The position numbers and the translations under genes are program-made. The notes beneath the pieces were generated by a model that did not search any database, was not told the origin of the DNA, and saw only the letters and a list, made by a program, of their open reading frames with translations. A stretch of DNA of 64,000 nt from Alphaproteobacteria bacterium. Its GTDB lineage: Bacteria > Pseudomonadota > Alphaproteobacteria > Acetobacterales > Acetobacteraceae. Below, piece by piece: positions 1 through 9,040 of this stretch. Position 1 is the stretch's first letter; the number at the start of each line of letters is the position of its first letter. The stretch covers positions 1 through 64,000 of the forward strand of contig JADZEB010000033.1 of NCBI GenBank assembly GCA_020850755.1, given 5' to 3'.

Positions 1-133
1 CGCCAGACGCACAGCCCGCGCCGCATGGCGCCAGACGCACAGCCCGCGCCGCATGGCGCCAGACGCACAGCCCGCGCCGCATGGCGCCAGACGCACAGCC
101 CGCGCCGCATGGCGCCAGACGCACAGCCCGCGC
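1..133. repeat. 28-bp tandem repeat array (four full units plus a partial)
   Basis: Four exact head-to-tail copies of a 28-bp unit start at 1, 29, 57 and 85, and a fifth copy starting at 113 diverges after about 21 bp. The unit begins CGCCAGACGCACAGCC. Because the array starts at the window edge it probably continues to the left. The unit length is not a multiple of three and the array lies beyond the stop codon of the caspase-like gene, so it is most likely non-coding. There are no unique spacers, so it is not CRISPR. From 134 to 286 nothing else is recognised. Confidence 0.95.
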
Positions 134-286
134 GAGGCACACGGCCGGAGCGGCAAGGCGCGGGCTAGCGCCAACAGGGCGGGCACCGCGCGTGATCGGT
201 CCGGCCTTGCCCCATCGCCAGCACGCCAGACCGCGAGCGAGCACGCCCAGCGCCTCGGCGTGGCCGTAGCGGTACCGGCGCCGCGA

Positions 287-2260
287 TCAGGGTCTGGTCA
301 GGCCGGCGGAGATGTCGCGCGAGAAGCCCGCCCGCACCTGGCGATGGTTGCGCTCGGCCCAGGCGGTCAGGCGCTCGGCCACCGCCTGGTTGCCCGCCCC
401 GTCACCTTCGCCGATCGCCAGGCCCGCAAGCTCGGGCGCGATCAGGTAGAGCACGGTCACCGCGTCGCCCTCATCGACGATGCGGTGCATGCTGGCAATC
501 ATGCGCGCCGGCAAGCCGGCAGAGACCCGCTCAACAAATTCGCGCCAGGGCTCGAGCGCGATGGCGCCGCGCGGCCGCAGGATATCGAGCACCAGGCAAT
601 CCTGGACGCGGTCCACCGAGGCGCGCACGCGATGCAATGGCGCGTCGCGGCGATAGCAGAATGCCGGGATCGGCCAGCGCATCAAGGGCAGGCTGACATT
701 GTTGGAGACGGCAATGGCCATCAGGCCGAGAACGCGCCCGCCCGTCTCGTACGCCATGAGGATTTGCTCGATGGGTATGTTCCCCCACCCGGCCTGCTGC
801 ACAACCCGCCCGACCTCGCGCCAGTTGCCTGGCAAGAGCGGCACCTGCCGGCGCGACAGGTCGAGCACGCGGCCAGCCCCCGCCGGCAATGCGACCGCAG
901 GCGGTGCGGCGGGCTGGGCGCGCTGGCGCGGCGCGGGCCGAACCACCGCCACCTGCTGCTCGCCCTCCTCCTGCTGGCGGCGCTGCGCGCGCTGCGGCCG
1001 TTCGCGCGGGGCGGGCTGCGGCACCGCCGCGGGCGGGGCGGGCACGGTCGGCTCCTGGCGCGGCGCGGCAACGGGTCGTGGCGCGGGCGGGACGGGAATC
1101 GGCGCGATCTCCGCCGCGGCCGGCACTGCGGCGGCCGGCGCGGGTGCGGGCGTGGGGGCCGCCCTGGGTGCCGGCGCGAGCTGCTCGGGGCGGATCACGC
1201 CGCGCGAGGCGACCTGGAACTGGGCGATGCGCGAGCGCGCAAGGCCCGCGAAGATGCCGTCCGGGAATTCCTGCAGATAGGCCTGGTAGTCGGCTGCGTT
1301 GGTGCTGGTCTGGATCGCCTGCCACACCAGCCGGTCGCGCGCGCTGCGCTCGTCGCCGAGCGCGGGTGCGGCGGGCGCGATCGGGGCGATCGGGGCGGCG
1401 GCTGCGGCGGCACGCGGCGCCGCCTGCGCAACCGCCGGCGCCGGAGGCGGCGCCACCGGCTTGAAGGCGAAGCCGCCGGGCAGAAGCGCGACATCCTCGC
1501 GCGGGCGCTGGCGGTTGCCGGTCGAGCGCAGCACCTCCTGCCTGACCTCGTCGAGCATCAGGCGCACATCCACGCCGGGCGTCTCGATATGGCGCAGAAG
1601 CGCGGTGGTGAAGGGGCTGTTCTGGCCCGCGCCATCGAGCGCGACCTGGCCGCGATCGGCGGCGAAGGAGACCATCATGCCGGTCGGCGCCTGTACCGCG
1701 GCGAGCCCGCCCGCCCCGATCGAGCGCGTGGCGCCCGTAGCGCGCAGCAGTTCGCGGAACGGATTGTTGCGGCATGCATCGAGGAACAGGATCGTGGTGC
1801 GCGCCTGGCCATCAAGCTGCGCCACCACCGCGTCGAGATCGACCGCCTCGAACGGAATGTCGCGCTCCTCGCGGATGCGGGCCGAGGTGGGGATCAGCAT
1901 GTTGCGCCCCGCCACCTCGATCGCATGGCCGGCATAGAACAGCACGGCGGCCGATGCGCCGCGCGAACGCTCGCCAAGGCGGCGGACGGCGCGCTCCATC
2001 GCCGCACGGTCGGCGTCAATCACCAGTTCGGAGTCGAAGCCCATGCGGCGCAGGGATTCATGCATGGCGCGCGCATCACGGGGCGGGTTCTGCAAGGGCT
2101 CGGCGGCGGTGTAGGCGCCGTTGCCGATCACCAGCGCGACACGCGGCCCCTCGGCCGGCGAGGCGGGCTGGGCCCGCACCGGGCCGGAAGCCGCCGGTAT
2201 CGCGCATACCGTTGCGATCAGGGCAAGAAGGGCGAAGCCCAGGCGTCGCAGCAGAGCCAT
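287..2260 (-). CDS. Exported caspase-fold (peptidase C14) protein with long Pro/Ala-rich region
   Basis: A 657-residue protein. An N-terminal hydrophobic segment (about residues 8-30, ending in an AQ cleavage-like site) suggests export. The caspase/metacaspase p20-like fold follows: a VALVIGNGAY opening strand, the catalytic histidine in FYAGHAIEV (His112) and the catalytic cysteine in LFLDACRNNPF (Cys163). A long Pro/Ala/Arg-rich linker comes next, then a conserved C-terminal globular stretch. The ATG at 2260 is chosen because GGGAGA lies just upstream; an ATG eight codons earlier (2284) is possible. Proteins of this type are bacterial orthocaspase-like peptidases, but their substrates are mostly unknown. 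Both catalytic residues are present, so it is probably active. It stands alone on the minus strand. Confidence 0.85.
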   Translation of the reverse strand: MALLRRLGFALLALIATVCAIPAASGPVRAQPASPAEGPRVALVIGNGAYTAAEPLQNPPRDARAMHESLRRMGFDSELVIDADRAAMERAVRRLGERSRGASAAVLFYAGHAIEVAGRNMLIPTSARIREERDIPFEAVDLDAVVAQLDGQARTTILFLDACRNNPFRELLRATGATRSIGAGGLAAVQAPTGMMVSFAADRGQVALDGAGQNSPFTTALLRHIETPGVDVRLMLDEVRQEVLRSTGNRQRPREDVALLPGGFAFKPVAPPPAPAVAQAAPRAAAAAAPIAPIAPAAPALGDERSARDRLVWQAIQTSTNAADYQAYLQEFPDGIFAGLARSRIAQFQVASRGVIRPEQLAPAPRAAPTPAPAPAAAVPAAAEIAPIPVPPAPRPVAAPRQEPTVPAPPAAVPQPAPRERPQRAQRRQQEEGEQQVAVVRPAPRQRAQPAAPPAVALPAGAGRVLDLSRRQVPLLPGNWREVGRVVQQAGWGNIPIEQILMAYETGGRVLGLMAIAVSNNVSLPLMRWPIPAFCYRRDAPLHRVRASVDRVQDCLVLDILRPRGAIALEPWREFVERVSAGLPARMIASMHRIVDEGDAVTVLYLIAPELAGLAIGEGDGAGNQAVAERLTAWAERNHRQVRAGFSRDISAGLTRP

Positions 2261-2442
2261 GAACAATCTCCCGGCGGCCATCAAAGCGAGGCCGGCCTGC
2301 CAATGTCAACGCCGGCGTGTGGCGATGGTTCCGGCCGCGCGCCGGCCACAGCCAGGGCGCCGGCAACGCCGCGCGTCACAAGATACCACGATCCCGCCCC
2401 GGACGGCACCCGGGCGCCGTGGCGCCGGCGCCGCGACCCGCC

Positions 2443-3246
2443 CTAGAAGGGCGGCAGCGTGCCGACGCTCTCGCCGCGGAAGCCGCGCTGCACCGAGGCA
2501 TGGGCCTGCTCCATCCAGGCCACGGCGCGATCGATGAAGGCCTGGCGCGGCCCGCCGAGATTGTAGGGGTTGAGGCCGTTCTGCTCCCAGTCGCGATTGT
2601 CGCGCGGCAGGCCGAACGCCTCGGCGTTCCAGCAATAGCTCACCTCGAGCCAGCCGGAACTGTCGAACAGGCTGTGATAGGCGCAAGTGAAGATCGCCGG
2701 CAGGGCCAGGCCGCGCTCGCGCGCCTCGGCAGCGACGGCGGGCCAGACCACCTTGGCTTGCGGCGCGTCGGCCTCCAGCCGGTCGAGCCCCGGCCGGAAC
2801 GGTGCCAGCACGACGCAATCATGGTTCTCCGCCCCGAGCGCCAGGCGGATGGCGCGATAGAACAGGCGCGGGCTGCAAGTCTCGGGCGCGGTGAGCGCGC
2901 GCACGGGCCGGGCGAAGGGCTCGGATGCGACGACGCCGACGATGCCGACAAGCTGCCCGCCGCGTTCCTGGATCAGCGTGCGGCGCGACACCGGATAACC
3001 GCCGCCCGAACGCAGGCGGAATGTCTCGCGCCGCTCGGCCACCATGCGCCAGGCGCCGGTCGGCAACGGCACCGCCCGCGCCGCAACCGTGAGCGAGTCG
3101 TTGGTATCGCGACCGGATGCGGCCGCCGGCGGCGCCGCTCCGCCCAGGGCCAGCAGGGCAGCCAGCAGGGCAGCCGGCAGGGCAGCCGGCAGGGCAGCCG
3201 GCAGCATGGCGGACAAGGCAGCAGGCGGGGCAAGCGAACCGCGCAT
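2443..3246 (-). CDS. Exported protein of unknown function
   Basis: A 267-residue protein that I do not recognise. The start at 3246 has GGAGG at good spacing; a longer frame upstream lacks coding character. The N-terminus is a long signal-like segment made largely of repeated Leu-Pro-Ala-Ala units (about residues 12-35), encoded by an imperfect 12-bp tandem repeat around 3150-3205. The mature part has several cysteines and aromatic residues (for example EVSYCWNAEAFGLP) and ends GTLPPF. It lies 180 bp downstream, in transcription order, from fzlA on the same strand. The resemblance of its mature region to the C-terminal part of the neighbouring caspase-like protein (both have a ...VLDIL/VVLAPFRPG-like strand after a Cys) is only a weak impression. 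Confidence 0.7.
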   Translation of the reverse strand: MRGSLAPPAALSAMLPAALPAALPAALLAALLALGGAAPPAAASGRDTNDSLTVAARAVPLPTGAWRMVAERRETFRLRSGGGYPVSRRTLIQERGGQLVGIVGVVASEPFARPVRALTAPETCSPRLFYRAIRLALGAENHDCVVLAPFRPGLDRLEADAPQAKVVWPAVAAEARERGLALPAIFTCAYHSLFDSSGWLEVSYCWNAEAFGLPRDNRDWEQNGLNPYNLGGPRQAFIDRAVAWMEQAHASVQRGFRGESVGTLPPF

Positions 3247-3379
3247 CGGCAGGCCTCCGGCAATCGGGGTTGCGCCCGGCCATTCGGCGCCGCCCGGCCC
3301 CCCGCTGTCAATGCGGTTGCCGACGGCGCCGAATGGTCGCGATTCCTGTCGCCGGCAGCCTGTGCCGGGGCGCACGGGC

Positions 3380-4048
3380 CTAGAAGTCGAGGTTGGCGTA
3401 GTGCGCCGGGGGATTGAGGCCCGGCACCCGGTCGGCCAGGAGCGGGCGGAACGAGGGCCGCGACTTCACCCGCGCATACCACTGCTTGGCCGGCTCGCTC
3501 AGGCTCCAATCGACATCGCCGATGAAATCGAGCGCCGAAAGATGGGCGGCGGCGGCGATGTCGGCCATCGAGAAGCTGGCCCCGGCAAGCCAGGTGCGAT
3601 GCTCGGCCAGCCAGCCGAGATAGACCATGTGCGGCCGGAGGTTGGCGTAGCCCGCCTTGATCACGGCCGAGTCCGGCTCGCCCCGGCCGAGCAGGCGCTT
3701 CATCAGCTTCTCGCCCAGGAGATTGACCGACACCTCGCGCTGGAACTTGCCGTCCACCCAGGCCACCAGGCGGCGCACCTCGGCCCGCTCAGCCAGGGTG
3801 CGCCCGATCAGCGGCGGGTCGGGATAGGCCTCGTCGAGATACTCGCAGATCGCGTTGCTGTCGGAGATGACAAGGCCGTTCTCCTCCTTGAGAACGGGCA
3901 CCTGCGCGGCCGGGTTCATCTCGAGATAGGCGGGACGCCGCTCCCACACCTTCTCGAGCGAGAGGGTGAACTCCAGGCGCTTCTCGGCCATCGCCATGCG
4001 CACCTTGCGCGAGAATGGCGACAGGGGCAGGTGGTAAAGGACACGCAT
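3380..4048 (-). CDS. fzlA: FtsZ-binding GST-like protein FzlA
   Basis: A 222-residue glutathione-S-transferase-fold protein. The thioredoxin-like N-terminal half starts RVLYHLPLSPFSRKVR and includes NPAAQVPVL and the SDSNAICEYLDE helix. The all-helical C-terminal half ends with SRPSFRPLLADRVPG and HYANLDF. These segments, in particular KSRPSFRPLLADR and the HYxxLDF terminus, match the alphaproteobacterial FtsZ-localised protein FzlA rather than ordinary detoxifying GSTs. In Caulobacter, FzlA binds FtsZ filaments and couples the Z-ring to septal wall synthesis. It sits 80 bp downstream of gltB on the same strand. The assignment rests on motif recognition; a generic GST is the fallback. Confidence 0.85.
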   Translation of the reverse strand: MRVLYHLPLSPFSRKVRMAMAEKRLEFTLSLEKVWERRPAYLEMNPAAQVPVLKEENGLVISDSNAICEYLDEAYPDPPLIGRTLAERAEVRRLVAWVDGKFQREVSVNLLGEKLMKRLLGRGEPDSAVIKAGYANLRPHMVYLGWLAEHRTWLAGASFSMADIAAAAHLSALDFIGDVDWSLSEPAKQWYARVKSRPSFRPLLADRVPGLNPPAHYANLDF

Positions 4049-4128
4049 GGCGGGCTTATCGCACAGGCGCCCCTGAGTCGGAAGCGCGCATCCGCCCGCC
4101 GGCCGGAGGTGCGCCTTCCACCCTGTGC

Positions 4129-7100
4129 TCAGGCGCTGAGCGGCTGGCCGGCCTTCTCCTCGCGCCCGAGCGGATGGGCCAGCAGGCCCACGATCTCCTT
4201 CGGCACCACCTGCCAGAAGCGGCCGAGCTCGCGCTCCCATTCGTTGAGCAGGCGCGCGGCGAAGCGGCTCTGCGTCTCGCGCGCATGCTGGGCGATGAGG
4301 TTCTTCAGCACCGATTCCCAGTGCGGCGAATCGAGCCGCTGCCACAGCACATGCTCGGGGTTGACGCGCAGCGCGAACACGTCTTCCGGGTCGTAGACGA
4401 AGGCCATGCCCCCGGTCATGCCGGCGGCGAAATTGTCCCCGACGCTGCCCAGGATCACCGCCGTGCCGCCGGTCATGTATTCGCAGCCGTTCGAGCCGCA
4501 CCCCTCCACCACGGCGTCGGCCCCCGAGTTGCGCACGGCGAAGCGCTCGCCCGCCTGGCCGGCGGCGAAAAGCTGGCCCGCGATCGCGCCATAGAGCACC
4601 GTGTTGCCGACGATCGTGTTCTCGTTCGAGACCAGCGGCGAGGATGGCGGCTGGCGGACGATGATGGTCCCGCCCGACAGGCCCTTGCCGACATAGTCGT
4701 TGGCATCGCCGAACACCTCGAGCTTGAGGCCCTGCACCGCCCAGGCGCCGAGCGACTGCCCGGCCGAGCCGCGCAGGCGCACCGTGACGTGGCCGGGCTG
4801 CAAGCCGCGCATGCCGAAGCGGCGCGTGATCAGCGAGGAAAGCCGCGTGCCGATGGCGCGGTGCGTGTTGCGGATGCTGTATTGCAGCTGCATCTTCTCG
4901 CCATGCTCGAACAAGGGCGCGGCGTCCTTGACCATCTGCGCATCGAGCGTGTCGGGCACCTCGTTGCGCCCTTCGAGCGTGCAGTAGCGCGCGAAGGGGC
5001 CGGGATCGGCCTGGGCCAGGATCGGGTTGAGGTCGAGATCGTCGAGATAGGCCGAGCCGCGGCTGACCTGCTCCAGCAGGTCGGTGCGCCCGATCGCCTC
5101 GTTGAGCGAGCGCAGGCCGAGGGAAGCCAGGATCTCGCGCACTTCCTCGGCGATGAAGCTGAACAGGTTGATGACCTTCTCGGGCGAGCCCTCGAACTTG
5201 GCGCGCAGCCGCTCGTCCTGGGTGCAGACCCCGACCGGGCAGGTGTTCGAGTGGCACTGGCGCACCATGATGCAGCCCATCGCCACCAGGCTCGCCGTGC
5301 CGATGCCGAACTCCTCGGCGCCCAGCATGGCGGCCACCACCACGTCGCGGCCGGTTTTGATGCCGCCATCGGTGCGCAGCTTCACGCGGTGGCGCAGGCG
5401 GTTGAGCATCAGCACCTGGTGGGTCTCGGACAGGCCCATCTCCCAGGGCAGGCCCGCATACTTGATCGAGGTCTGCGGGCTGGCCCCGGTGCCGCCCGAA
5501 TGGCCCGAGACCAGGATCGCATCGGCCTTGGCCTTGGCGACACCGGCGGCGATAGTGCCGATACCGGAGCGCGCCACCAGCTTCACGCAGACCTGCGCAT
5601 CGGGGTTGATCTGCTTGAGGTCGTAGATGAGCTGGGCCAGATCCTCGATCGAGTAGATGTCGTGGTGCGGCGGCGGGCTGATCAGGGTCACGCCGGGGGT
5701 GGAGTGGCGCAGCCGCGCGATCACCGCGCTGACCTTGAAGCCGGGCAGCTGCCCGCCCTCGCCGGGCTTGGCGCCCTGGGCCACCTTGATCTCGATCTCG
5801 CGGCAGTTGTTGAGATACTCGGCGGTCACGCCGAAGCGGCCCGAGGCGATCTGCTTGATCGCCGAATTGGCATTGTCGCCGTTCGGGCGCGGCTTGGCGC
5901 GGCCCGGATCCTCGCCACCCTCGCCGCTGTCGGAACGCGCGCCGATGCGGTTCATCGCGATCGACAGCGTCTCGTGCGCCTCGGGGCTCAAGGCGCCGAA
6001 GGAGATGCCGGGCGAGACCAGCCGCTTGCGGATCTCGGTGATGCTCTCCACCTCCTCGATCGCCACGGGCCTGACGCCGTCGCGCTTGAAGTCGAGCAGG
6101 TCGCGCAGCGCGATGGGCGGCTGCTTGCGCACCGCCTCGCTGTAGCGCTTGTAGCCCTGGTAGCTGTCGGTCGCGACCGCGTTCTGCAACAGGTGGATCA
6201 GCGGGCCGGCGAAGGCGTGGCTCTCGCCGCGCGCGCGCAGCTTGTAGAGCCCGCCCACCGGCAGCGGCACCGCATCCTCGTTCCAGGCGCGCGCCTGCTG
6301 GCCCGCCACCTTGTGCGCGATGCCGGCCAGCCCGATGCCCGAGATGCGGGAAGGCATGCCGGGGAAGAATTCCGCGACCAGCGCGCGCGACAGGCCGATC
6401 GCCTCGAAATTGTAGCCGCCGCGATAGGAGGAGATCACCGAGATCCCCATCTTGCTCATGACCTTGAGCAGGCCCTTGTCGAGCGCCTTCTTGTAGCGCT
6501 GCACGCAGGCCTTCAGGCTCGTCTCGCCGAACAGGCCGCGGCGGTGGCGGTCGGCGATCGTCTCCTGCGCGAGCCAGGGGTTGACCGTGGTCGCGCCCAC
6601 GCCCACCAGCACCGCAACATAGTGCACGTCCATCACCTCGGCGCAGCGGACATTGAGCGAGGTGAAGGTGCGCAACGACTGGCGCACGAGGTGCGTGTGC
6701 ACGCCGCCGGTGGCGAGGATCATCGGGATCGGCGCGCGCTCGGGCCCCATCGCCTCGTCGCTGAGGATGACATGGGTGCAGCCGGCGCGGATGCCCTCCT
6801 CGGCCTCCTTGCGGCAGCGGTCGAGCGCGCGGCGCAGCCCTGCCTCGCCCTCGGCCGCGGGGTAGGTGCAATCGACCACGCACACGCTGTCCTTCATGTA
6901 GGCGCGCATGGCGGCGAACTCGGCGTTCGACAGCACCGGGCTCTCGAGCTGGAGGAGATCGCACTGCGTCTCGTCCTCGTCGAGCACGTTGCCGAGATTG
7001 CCGAGCCGGGTCTTGAGCGTCATCACCCGCGTCTCGCGCAGGCTGTCGATCGGCGGGTTGGTCACCTGGCTGAAGGCCTGGCGGAAGAAATGGTGCAGGC

Positions 7101-8733
7101 CGCGATAGCGGTCGGACAACACCGCCAGCGGCGTATCGTCGCCCATGCTGCCCACGGCCTCGTTGGCGTCCTCCACCATCGGGTGGAGGATCATCTCGAT
7201 CTCCTCGAGCGTGTAGCCGACCGCGACCTGGCGGCGGCGCAGCGCCTCGCCCGACAGGGTTTCGGGCTCGGGCGCGTCGGTCTTGATCAGGTCGTCGATG
7301 ACCGTGATACGCTCGGTCCAGCGGCCATAGGGGTGGCGGCCGGCCAGCATGTCCTTCAGTTCGCCATCCTGGTAGAAGCGCGGGCCGGCGAGATCGACCG
7401 CGATCATCTGGCCGGGGCCGACGCGGCCCTTGGCGCGGATCTCGCTCTCGGCCAGCTTCACCATGCCGGTTTCCGAGCCGACGATCAGCAGCCCGTCCTC
7501 GGTGATGGTGTAGCGCATCGGGCGCAGCCCGTTGCGGTCCATGCCCGCGATCACCCAGCGCCCGTCGCTGGCGCAGATCGCCGCCGGCCCATCCCACGGC
7601 TCCATCACCGCGTTGCAATAGAGGAAGAAGTCGCGATGCGCCGCCGGCATGGTCGCGTTCTGGGCGATGCTTTCCGGGATCATCAGCGACTTGACCGTGG
7701 GCGCGTCGCGCCCGGCGCGCACCAGCACCTCGAACACATTGTCGAGCGTGGCGGTATCCGACCCGCCCGGCTGGATCACCGGCTTGACATCGTCCATGAA
7801 GGGATCGAGCTCGGGCGCGGCCAGCCGCGTCTCGTGGCTTTTCATCCAGTTGATGTTGCCGGTCAGCGTGTTGATCTCGCCATTATGCGCGATCATGCGG
7901 AAGGGCTGGGCCAGCCGCCAGGTCGGGAAGGTGTTGGTGGAATAGCGCTGGTGGTAGATCGCGAAGCGGCTGACGAAACGCTCGTCGAGGAGGTCGGGAT
8001 AGAACTCGGTCAGCGCCTCGGCCAGGAACATGCCCTTGTAGATCAGCGAGCGGCAGGAGAGCGAGCAGAAGTAGAGATCGGGAATCTGCGCCGCCGCCGC
8101 CTGCTTCTCGATCCGCCGGCGGATGACATAGAGATCGCGCTCGAAGCCCTCCTCGTCGCTGCCGCGGCTGTTGGCGATCATGATCTGCTCGATCTCGGGG
8201 CGCGTCGCGTTCGCCTTCTCGCCGATCGCGGCGACGTTGATCGGCACCTGCCGCCAGCCATAGATGGCGTAGCCGAAATTCAGGATCTCGGTCTCGACGA
8301 TCGAGCGGCAGCGCTCCTGCGCACCGAGGTCGGTCTTGGGCAGGAACACCATGCCGACGGCGATCCGGCCGGGCTTGAGTTCCTTGCCCAGCCGGCGCAC
8401 CTGCTCGGCGAAGAAGTCCTGCGGGATCTCGACATGGATGCCGGCCCCGTCGCCGGTCTTGCCGTCGGCATCGACGGCGCCGCGATGCCACACCGCCTTG
8501 AGCGCGTCGATCGCCGCCTGCACGACGCGCCGCGCGGGTCTGCCGTCGAGCGCCACCGCAACGCCGACGCCGCAGCTGTCGTGCTCGGCGGCGGGATCGT
8601 AGGCATGGGCGGCGGCAAGCTGCCCGGCATTGGCGTGGTACGCGGCGGCGAAATCGGCCCCGCTTTCCCGCCCCTCGTTCCCGCGCGGGACCGGCAGGCC
8701 GCGCTTCGCCGCGGGCAGCGTCATGTCATTCAT
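4129..8733 (-). CDS. gltB: Glutamate synthase (NADPH) large subunit
   Basis: A 1534-residue protein, normal length for the bacterial alpha subunit. It hydrolyses glutamine and transfers the ammonia to 2-oxoglutarate, forming glutamate. The class II glutamine-amidotransferase domain has its nucleophile at Cys54 in HDSCGVG, which implies a processed propeptide of about 53 residues. A central domain and the FMN-binding synthase domain follow (GGxGEDPGRAKPRPNGDNANSAIKQ, GHSGGTGASPQTS). The cysteine cluster for the 3Fe-4S centre is in CIMVRQCHSNTCPVGVC near residue 1155, and the C-terminal GXGXG beta-helix domain closes the protein. The start at 8733 has AGGTG upstream. It lies last in the gltD, tautomerase, gltB gene series, so it is probably cotranscribed from a promoter upstream of gltD. 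Confidence 0.98.
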   Translation of the reverse strand: MNDMTLPAAKRGLPVPRGNEGRESGADFAAAYHANAGQLAAAHAYDPAAEHDSCGVGVAVALDGRPARRVVQAAIDALKAVWHRGAVDADGKTGDGAGIHVEIPQDFFAEQVRRLGKELKPGRIAVGMVFLPKTDLGAQERCRSIVETEILNFGYAIYGWRQVPINVAAIGEKANATRPEIEQIMIANSRGSDEEGFERDLYVIRRRIEKQAAAAQIPDLYFCSLSCRSLIYKGMFLAEALTEFYPDLLDERFVSRFAIYHQRYSTNTFPTWRLAQPFRMIAHNGEINTLTGNINWMKSHETRLAAPELDPFMDDVKPVIQPGGSDTATLDNVFEVLVRAGRDAPTVKSLMIPESIAQNATMPAAHRDFFLYCNAVMEPWDGPAAICASDGRWVIAGMDRNGLRPMRYTITEDGLLIVGSETGMVKLAESEIRAKGRVGPGQMIAVDLAGPRFYQDGELKDMLAGRHPYGRWTERITVIDDLIKTDAPEPETLSGEALRRRQVAVGYTLEEIEMILHPMVEDANEAVGSMGDDTPLAVLSDRYRGLHHFFRQAFSQVTNPPIDSLRETRVMTLKTRLGNLGNVLDEDETQCDLLQLESPVLSNAEFAAMRAYMKDSVCVVDCTYPAAEGEAGLRRALDRCRKEAEEGIRAGCTHVILSDEAMGPERAPIPMILATGGVHTHLVRQSLRTFTSLNVRCAEVMDVHYVAVLVGVGATTVNPWLAQETIADRHRRGLFGETSLKACVQRYKKALDKGLLKVMSKMGISVISSYRGGYNFEAIGLSRALVAEFFPGMPSRISGIGLAGIAHKVAGQQARAWNEDAVPLPVGGLYKLRARGESHAFAGPLIHLLQNAVATDSYQGYKRYSEAVRKQPPIALRDLLDFKRDGVRPVAIEEVESITEIRKRLVSPGISFGALSPEAHETLSIAMNRIGARSDSGEGGEDPGRAKPRPNGDNANSAIKQIASGRFGVTAEYLNNCREIEIKVAQGAKPGEGGQLPGFKVSAVIARLRHSTPGVTLISPPPHHDIYSIEDLAQLIYDLKQINPDAQVCVKLVARSGIGTIAAGVAKAKADAILVSGHSGGTGASPQTSIKYAGLPWEMGLSETHQVLMLNRLRHRVKLRTDGGIKTGRDVVVAAMLGAEEFGIGTASLVAMGCIMVRQCHSNTCPVGVCTQDERLRAKFEGSPEKVINLFSFIAEEVREILASLGLRSLNEAIGRTDLLEQVSRGSAYLDDLDLNPILAQADPGPFARYCTLEGRNEVPDTLDAQMVKDAAPLFEHGEKMQLQYSIRNTHRAIGTRLSSLITRRFGMRGLQPGHVTVRLRGSAGQSLGAWAVQGLKLEVFGDANDYVGKGLSGGTIIVRQPPSSPLVSNENTIVGNTVLYGAIAGQLFAAGQAGERFAVRNSGADAVVEGCGSNGCEYMTGGTAVILGSVGDNFAAGMTGGMAFVYDPEDVFALRVNPEHVLWQRLDSPHWESVLKNLIAQHARETQSRFAARLLNEWERELGRFWQVVPKEIVGLLAHPLGREEKAGQPLSA

Positions 8734-8792
8734 CGCACCTGGTCCTCGATCCCCGTAAAGCCACGCTCGCGCCAAGAATGGCGCGGGGCTGG

Positions 8793-8984
8793 CTACTTGG
8801 TCTTGTCGGCGTAGAGCGTGCCGCCTACCGCCCAGTTGTCGCGGCGATACTCGTCGAACAGCACCTGGATCGCGTCCGGCGCGATCTTGGCGATGCGCGC
8901 CATCTCGCGCGTGAACACCTCGGCCATTTCCCGCTTCTGCTCGATCGTGCGGCCTTCGAACATCTCGACGCGGATAGTCGGCAT
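8793..8984 (-). CDS. Small 4-oxalocrotonate tautomerase family enzyme
   Basis: A 63-residue protein of the 4-OT subfamily. The catalytic proline follows the initiator Met (MPTIRVEMFEGRT), so Pro becomes the N-terminal residue after Met removal. The downstream pattern of KREMAEVFTREMARI, a mid-chain VLFDEYRRDNWAVGG and a C-terminal basic tail fits the family, whose members work as hexamers or larger oligomers on 2-hydroxydienoates or as promiscuous tautomerases. AAGGAAG precedes the ATG by a good distance. It lies between gltD (56 bp away) and gltB (59 bp away) on the same strand, an unusual position; the substrate cannot be inferred. Confidence 0.9.
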   Translation of the reverse strand: MPTIRVEMFEGRTIEQKREMAEVFTREMARIAKIAPDAIQVLFDEYRRDNWAVGGTLYADKTK

Positions 8985-9040
8985 GATGGGCTTCCTTCCC
9001 GTTGTTGCGGCGCGGTGGCCGCGCCTCGTTGCTGCTGGTC

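Noticed and set aside
1-133. CRISPR-like array
   Set aside because: The repeats are contiguous without spacers and no cas gene is present.
53-2446. Open frame on the plus strand through the 28-bp array and opposite the caspase-like gene
   Set aside because: The array is not a multiple of three, the frame is antisense to a gene with catalytic motifs, and no ribosome-binding site is present.
4015-8814. Very long open frame on the plus strand opposite gltB
   Set aside because: It is antisense to a complete gltB with full motif set; its predicted sequence is His/Arg/Ala/Gly-biased without family motifs, the usual effect of high GC3 codons on the opposite strand.
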